Positions 58,333 to 64,000 of a DNA stretch of 64,000 bases are shown piece by piece. Position 1 is the stretch's first letter; each line of letters starts with the position of its first letter. Made by a program: the position numbers and the translations under genes. The notes beneath the pieces were generated by a model. It worked only from the letters and a program-made list of their open reading frames with translations, had not been told where the DNA came from and did no database searches. The stretch is taken from the NCBI RefSeq assembly GCF_017654505.1, contig NC_054535.1:81655603-81719602 (forward strand), given 5' to 3'. Origin of the DNA: Polyodon spathula. Lineage: Eukaryota > Chordata > Actinopteri > Acipenseriformes > Polyodontidae.

Positions 58333-59421
58333 ATGCCTAACAGCTACATTATCTCTCTTCACTACAACTACACAGGGAAGCTTGACATACGAGAGAAGAG
58401 AACGGATGGCATGGACTCAGCCTCTGTGGCCTTTTTAATCATATGTAGTTTGATTGTGTTGGAGAATTTGATGGTGTTAGTTTCCATATGGAAAAACCAC
58501 AAATTCCACAACCGAATGTACTTCTTCATTGGCAATCTAGCACTTTGTGACTTATTGGCGGGAATAGCTTACTTAGTAAACATCCTTATGTCAGGAAAAA
58601 AGACACTGAGCCTGTCTCTGACTGTTTGGTTTGTGAGGGAAGGCAGCATGTTTGTAGCACTGGGGGCTTCCACGTTCAGTTTACTGGCTATTGCCATAGA
58701 AAGACACATGACCATGGTTAAAATGAGGCCATATGATGCAAACAGGAAATACAGAGTTTTTCTCCTGATTGGGACCTGTTGGCTTATTGCTGTATTATTG
58801 GGAGCATTGCCCATCCTAGGATGGAACTGCATTGATAACCTTCCTGTTTGCTCCACTGTGTTACCCCTTTACTCCAAGTTTTATGTTGCTTTCTGCATCA
58901 TTGTTTTCATTGCCATCTTGCTGGCTATTGTTATTCTGTATGCCCGCATCTATGCACTCGTGAAGTCCAGCAGTCGAAAGGTGACCAAGCATAACAATTC
59001 AGAGAGGTCAATGGCCCTGCTTCGAACCGTAGTTATTGTCGTTGGGGTCTTCATTGCATGCTGGTCCCCAATATTTATTCTGCTTCTCATAGATGTGGCT
59101 TGTGAGAACAAAAAATGTGACATATTGTACAAGGCCCACTGGTTTATCGCCCTGGCTGTTTTAAATTCTGCCATGAACCCTCTGATCTACACACTGGCTA
59201 GCAAGGAGATGCGCCGGGCTTTCTTCTACCTTGTGTGTGGCTGTCTCTTCAAGACCAAAGCAGGAAATAGCCTTCAAATACAGCCAACGCCGGATAACAG
59301 CCGAAGCAAGTCCAGCAGCTGCCATTCCCAGAAACAAAAAGAAGGAGATTTTCCACAAATCGCTGTATTGCCGAATGCTGTTACAAAACCAGAGCCTGCA
59401 CATAATAGTGAAGGGTGCTGA
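58333..59421 (+). CDS. s1pr3: Sphingosine-1-phosphate receptor 3, intact single coding exon
   Basis: 362-residue class A GPCR for the lipid sphingosine-1-phosphate at the plasma membrane; the family couples to Gi, Gq and G12/13 (established). Seven membrane segments at about 31-55, 66-90, 102-128, 149-170, 183-208, 231-256 and 270-290. NYT at 12-14 is an N-glycosylation site. R102-E103 at the top of TM3 (VREGSMF) are the S1P headgroup contacts. ERH at 123-125 replaces DRY, as in this family. ECL2 cysteines C166 and C173; CWSP at 243-246; NPLIY at 282-286; C302 and C304 are likely palmitoylated. [28 protein letters not shown] and MRPYDAN match S1PR3 more than S1PR1. I start at the ATG at 58333; the frame is open upstream to 58291 (a TTG), but no earlier ATG exists. 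Human S1PR3 is 378 residues. No truncation or lesion. A lineage-specific duplicate cannot be excluded. Confidence 0.97.
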   Translation: MPNSYIISLHYNYTGKLDIREKRTDGMDSASVAFLIICSLIVLENLMVLVSIWKNHKFHNRMYFFIGNLALCDLLAGIAYLVNILMSGKKTLSLSLTVWFVREGSMFVALGASTFSLLAIAIERHMTMVKMRPYDANRKYRVFLLIGTCWLIAVLLGALPILGWNCIDNLPVCSTVLPLYSKFYVAFCIIVFIAILLAIVILYARIYALVKSSSRKVTKHNNSERSMALLRTVVIVVGVFIACWSPIFILLLIDVACENKKCDILYKAHWFIALAVLNSAMNPLIYTLASKEMRRAFFYLVCGCLFKTKAGNSLQIQPTPDNSRSKSSSCHSQKQKEGDFPQIAVLPNAVTKPEPAHNSEGC

Positions 59422-60020
59422 CAACCACGGAGACACTTTTAATTGTGTGCACTTAAATCTGAACAAGAACTTGCCTCTCCACTCTATTTATTGCCTAAAG
59501 ACACATACAACAGCTGTACAAAACTTCCAAGTTTTGAGGTTTACTAAAGGACTTTAACACTCTTACTGTTAAAACACTTTCTTCAGTTAGATGTTAAAAG
59601 TATGCCTTTAAAACATTATTTTACGAAATGTCAGGTCTTAAGTACACCTGAGGGGACATAATAAAAGTGTAAATGACATTGCATTGTTAAAAATATAGTA
59701 CTGTATAAGAAAATTGTTGTAGTGTAGTAGATGTAGTTAGATGTAAGCAACTTATTATTATTTATGTTCATTTTGCTTTTTTAATATTATTATGTATTAC
59801 AGGAAAATATATCTCTACAACTTAATAAAAAAGTATACTGATTATAGACAAACCGTTGAAGGAAAAGCACTTACTGGTATGCCTTAAAAGCATTATAAAG
59901 ATCTATTGTTTATGATATATATTAAAATATGTTAAGTGCTTATGAAATGCATAATTAACTCCATCTGATGGATAAAATGGGTTTCTGGAATTAAAGTGCA
60001 TTTATTGTCAATTTCAATAA
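59422..60020 (+). terminator. s1pr3: S1PR3 3' UTR with polyadenylation signals
   Basis: AATAAA occurs at about 59660, 59824 and 60015, with another near 60527, all downstream of the stop at 59419-59421. The region is AT-rich with ATTTA-like elements near 59760, as in unstable mRNAs. Which site is used cannot be told from sequence. Confidence 0.5.
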
Positions 60021-60623
60021 ATCAGGGAGCTCAAATGTGTAAAACATCAAGTCATATGGTATTCAAGAACACCAGTCAGTGGTACAATTCCTGATTTTGG
60101 CCACTAAGCTAGTTATACGTATGTGAATGTTATTGGTTTGTTTTTAAGTAGTACTGTATTAAAGTGAAGTATTTGAATTGAACACATACAGCACGTGCAT
60201 GGGCCTTTGATGAAAAGGGAGACAAGCCAAGACTTAATGGTCTGTTGAACTGATCTAAATTACAGTGGTTTAAATACCTGAAGATTTATATATAGCCCTT
60301 TTATGGCTATGAAGCTTAGTAACCGTGATTTGAGTCACCTGTGTATTTATGCCAGCATTTAGATCAATTAAATAGACCCCTTAATGTTTCTTGTTTATTT
60401 CAGTAAATGCGTATTATTATTGACACGATACATGTAATATATAGTGCACATAAAATATATGTAATAAGGTCATTTAAAATGGAAACGGTCAGTATTTTGT
60501 TATCTATTAAATAAAATAATGCCTGTGAAATAAAACATGTCGGTGGCGCTTGTTTTATAAGAAATGTACATTTATTTGTTAAAATCCTTCTGAGTGACTC
60601 TTATTGCAATTCTAAAATTATTA
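60021..60623. other. Possible distal 3' UTR, otherwise unassigned
   Basis: AT-rich with a further AATAAA near 60527. No gene seen. Confidence 0.4.
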
Positions 60624-60715
<92 letters not shown>

Positions 60716-60716
60716 A

Positions 60717-60761
<45 letters not shown>
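60624..60761. repeat. Compound (TATC)n(TA)n microsatellite
   Basis: About 23 tetranucleotide units (60624-60716) followed by about 21 TA units. It produces a spurious Leu-Ser-Ile-Tyr frame. Confidence 0.95.
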
Positions 60762-60766
<5 letters not shown>

Positions 60767-63700
60767 TTTTGGATATATTCTGGGTTTAGGTGCTTTAAGC
60801 AGAGTTCAGGAGCTTGTTTTAGTTGCCTGCCACTAATTCATCTAGTGAGCAGGTATTATAGTTTATTTTTGTTTTGCTGTCACCACATGGCCTGGCTGTT
60901 GTTTATTTAAAGGCAGGTTTGGAGATCTAGCCTGGTTTACATAGGTATGTGGCTTCACCTCACCATGCCATAGCATCCCCTACTGACCAGACGCTCAGGG
61001 GTGATACCTGTCCAGTAATCTGCTGACATCCACTTTTTTCAGTTGTGTGGGAATATTATTGTGTATTATCCTTTAGCCTAACTTTGAGCAGACACTTTTA
61101 TGGGGCGATTTGTCCCCGAGGACTGGTAGTCCACTGACATCCGCTATCAAGATCATGATTATAACAAGGTAATAACATTTAAAATATCACTAAACCAAAC
61201 AATATTAAAGTGCTATAACATTTCCAAACATAACACACAAGTGCAAGGGATCTCACAAGTAGCTGCACAATGCAAGCGTCCGCTTATTCTACAGTTCATA
61301 CACTGTTTTAAGAAACCAACTTTATTTTTAGTGCTTTGGAACCTTGACACGAGTACCCTTCACTTTGACCTGTGTCCTAATATGGCTGTCCTATTGTGTT
61401 AACAGGACTTGTTGGTTCTCATCTTGTCAAAACATTTTGTCTATTTTTGTTTTATTTTAATTCACCTGGGGGCGACCCTTCTCAAAAAGACAGTTTGGTA
61501 TGGGAAGAACCTGAGCAGTGATCTATAAGAGGTTACATTATAAAAATGATCACCCAACTACAGATTTCCTCTTTTCAGTTCTTTAAAAAATCTTTAAATT
61601 TAAGTATCATTGCAAACTTCTTTATTAGTGTTTCATTTCAGTATTGACAAAGAGAAAAATGTACTCCATTTTCACTCCAGTTTCTTACTTGTAATAATTT
61701 GTTTTTAATTACTTCTTACTGGTCAATTACTTTATTTTATTTATCTTTAACAAAAGGTAAAATGTGTTTATAAAAGCCAGTATAATGCAGTTTTGGATGA
61801 ATGATTATCATTGTACGTATTCTCCTTTACAGCCTAACCAGCTCCCTTAGTCAATTTGGGCCCAGTGAAGATCTGATCTACATATAAAATCTTTTTATTA
61901 CCGTTTTTGAAGTTTAATACATGTGTACATACTAACCTGTGTCCGTTAGAGGTGAACAAACTCCTCTGCTGAGATGCATATAAATCCAAACACGGAAAAT
62001 GGCAGGAAAAAAAAAAAAAGACACATTTGCTGTTTTATTGCCAACAGTCTTACAGAGTTATGGTAATTGACATAATCAAAGGTTAAACCTGTAAACATCT
62101 TCAGGAAATTACTTTTGTGTTAACCCTTTTATTCCCAACCCATTTATTTCTATGTCAGTATAGTACCATTCATGTTCAGTATAGAAAAATCTAAAAAGAA
62201 AGGGTGCGACTGTTTAATCTCATGCTGTAACATTTTAAAACTGTAAAACACCTCAGAGTAAAGAAAACTGTCCACAAAGAAACGTTACCATCCCAAGGGT
62301 TATTAAGAACACTCATTAAAAGTACATTGAAAAGGCACATTTTCTAATAACATAGAAATCTTGCATTGTCTAATCATGAAAAAAAGACCTTAGCAAGACC
62401 TTAAGACCATGGGCCCCATTTTAATGATCTAAAGAGCCTCAAATCTAAATACCCTTACTTTTTAACACTATATTGATATTACTGGTGCTTATCCTTAGGG
62501 GGGGGGTTGACCCCTTAAGTAACTTTTCTAAGTTATAAAAAAAAAAAAAATACTGTATAACAAGGGTTTCTAATTTTTATGGAGCATTAATAAGATCTCC
62601 TGCCATTTAGATTACTAAAATGAACCCCTTTGTTTTACAATGAAATAAATGTTTCTAGCTAAAGTTCTAAACTTAAGTTCACTTAAGTTCTCAAATAAAC
62701 GATTTGTTACATTAACACTATAATACATCCCAACCAAGTTAAATAGCGTGTGCTTACTTACTTTAGACCAATACTGTAGCAGTCTTAAAAAAAAAAAATA
62801 TATATATATATATATATTTTAACAGACTATGCTACGCAAACAAAATGTCTTTATTTCTTATTTTATTATGAACTTTAAGGGTGTGTTATTAAAGGTAAAT
62901 CAGTTGCTTAAACCAATGCTTCACAAATCTGTTTTTAAATTAAATATGGACTTAAATTGCACGCATAGAATAAGGATGTATATTTTACTGTTTGGCAAAA
63001 TTGTATTACAAATATGGAATAAACATTAGAACTGTTGGTTTCATGATTCTATACTCAAGCGAAAGGTTTTCATTCATAATGACTGAGGTATTTGCCTTTA
63101 TTTGGGCAGCATCTGAGCCAGGCTCATTGCAGCAGTTGAATGTTATGAACCCAGCTCGCGTTATATTGCACAAGTAAAAGATTTTCTTCAGCTGTTTAAA
63201 ATGTTCTCCGCTATGCAATTAAGAACTTTTCTTTTTAATATCACAAAATACAGTAGCATCAAAGGACTCGCTGTTCTTGGATGTCATTAGCAGAAACTTC
63301 ATTTAACAAGTCATTTGATAATTCAGTGTAAAGTTTACAAAAAATATTGATTTTCTAATAAATTACTATGTTTTTAAATAGGGGTGCATTCATTAACCAC
63401 ACACTGTTTCACAATTTAACCCCTTGACCAAAGTGAATATGCAAAAAAGAATCAGACTGAAAAACCTGAATCCTTATAATGGCTCAACTACTGTAAGTAG
63501 GAGGTGCTGCCTGCCAAAATATGAATCCTTTGCATTCTTATATTATTATTGTATTTTTCCTGTTATAAATTCACCTCCAGTACGCATATTATCAGTCAGG
63601 GTACGCTTGTGATGTTCACTGTCCTGTACATCAGATCTGTCCCACAGTATCAAAAATGTACATAGTTTTGTCTTGAATAAATACTTTTATACAGCCAGAT

Positions 63701-64000
63701 TAAGAATTAACTTTCACATTATGCGCATACACAAACAATTCTCAAAGGGTTAAAGGTCTACACATTTACCATATTCTCAAGTCATGCAACTTTGATGACA
63801 AATGTGTGTTTTGTATAGTACTATGAGCAACACTTCTTAAACTTTTTAAGTCCAGAGAACTCAGTGCAGTTTATGGACATTTTAAAGTATTTTGTGAGTA
63901 AAGCAAATGCACACATTTCTGAAGCAGAACCAACCACGATCTTATACTGTGTTAAAAACTAAACTATTACATAATAGCTGCAGTTAAAGTTAATTCTGAT
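60762..64000. other. Unassigned intergenic DNA
   Basis: AT-rich, with A runs (62007, 62539, 62789) and a short TA array near 62800. Frames at 62829-63029, 62992-63177, 63006-63218 and 63424-63612 have no motif support. Confidence 0.5.

Noticed and set aside
58333..59421. Receptor read as S1PR1
   Set aside because: The HYNYTGKL N-terminus recalls S1PR1, but the TM1-TM4 blocks ([35 protein letters not shown]) and the SSSRKV...[18 protein letters not shown] loop match S1PR3.
1..64000. CRISPR array, bacterial operon or phage system
   Set aside because: All recognised content is vertebrate; the tandem repeats are microsatellites or coding minisatellites without spacer structure.

Overview
The window is vertebrate nuclear DNA, AT-rich, gene-poor and dominated by old transposable elements. 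It contains one intact protein-coding gene: a single-coding-exon G-protein-coupled receptor at 58333-59421 on the + strand, which reads as sphingosine-1-phosphate receptor 3 (S1PR3). The repeat mix (Tc1/mariner with fish-type ends, L2 and CR1-like LINEs, Gypsy elements including a Gmr1-like copy, DIRS, Crypton and hAT relics) suggests a ray-finned fish. The large repeat load and the receptor's closeness to tetrapod S1PR3 would fit a non-teleost such as a sturgeon, paddlefish, gar or bichir. That placement is inference and not proven.

Layout. 1-8 kb: a solo LTR (853-1587), an L2-like tail, hAT and MITE remnants, microsatellites. 8-10 kb: an LTR (about 8150-10204) split by a nearly complete Tc1 element (8433-10086). 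13-16 kb: a CR1-like LINE 3' end and a hAT-like non-autonomous element. 16.8-22.2 kb: a decayed Gypsy element on the - strand, in the order gag-protease-integrase-reverse transcriptase-RNase H. This is the unusual integrase-first order of Gmr1-like elements; its gag resembles the SCAN domain, and another LTR sits inside it. 25-29 kb: a SINE-like repeat, a second Tc1 copy in opposite orientation, a solo LTR with a 5-bp target duplication, a CGGBP1-like hAT transposase relic and another CR1-like end. 35.8-39.4 kb: two L2 LINEs, one inserted in the other.

43-48.4 kb: a cluster of broken pieces: LTRs, a zinc-knuckle gag fragment, a LINE reverse transcriptase, a Crypton/DUF3504 tyrosine recombinase relic and a proline-rich gag tail. 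50.7-54.7 kb: LTR-like blocks, a hAT-like element and a DIRS-type reverse transcriptase with a 51-bp coding repeat. 57-60.5 kb: S1PR3 with a possible non-coding first exon, a (TA)n tract in the presumed 5' UTR intron, the coding exon and a 3' UTR with several AATAAA signals. From 60.8 kb to the end nothing was recognised.

The elements do not form a pathway; their relationships are those of nested insertion. No intact transposase or polymerase is visible, so everything except S1PR3 appears to be fossil. Boundaries of repeats without target duplications are approximate, and all family assignments were made by eye.
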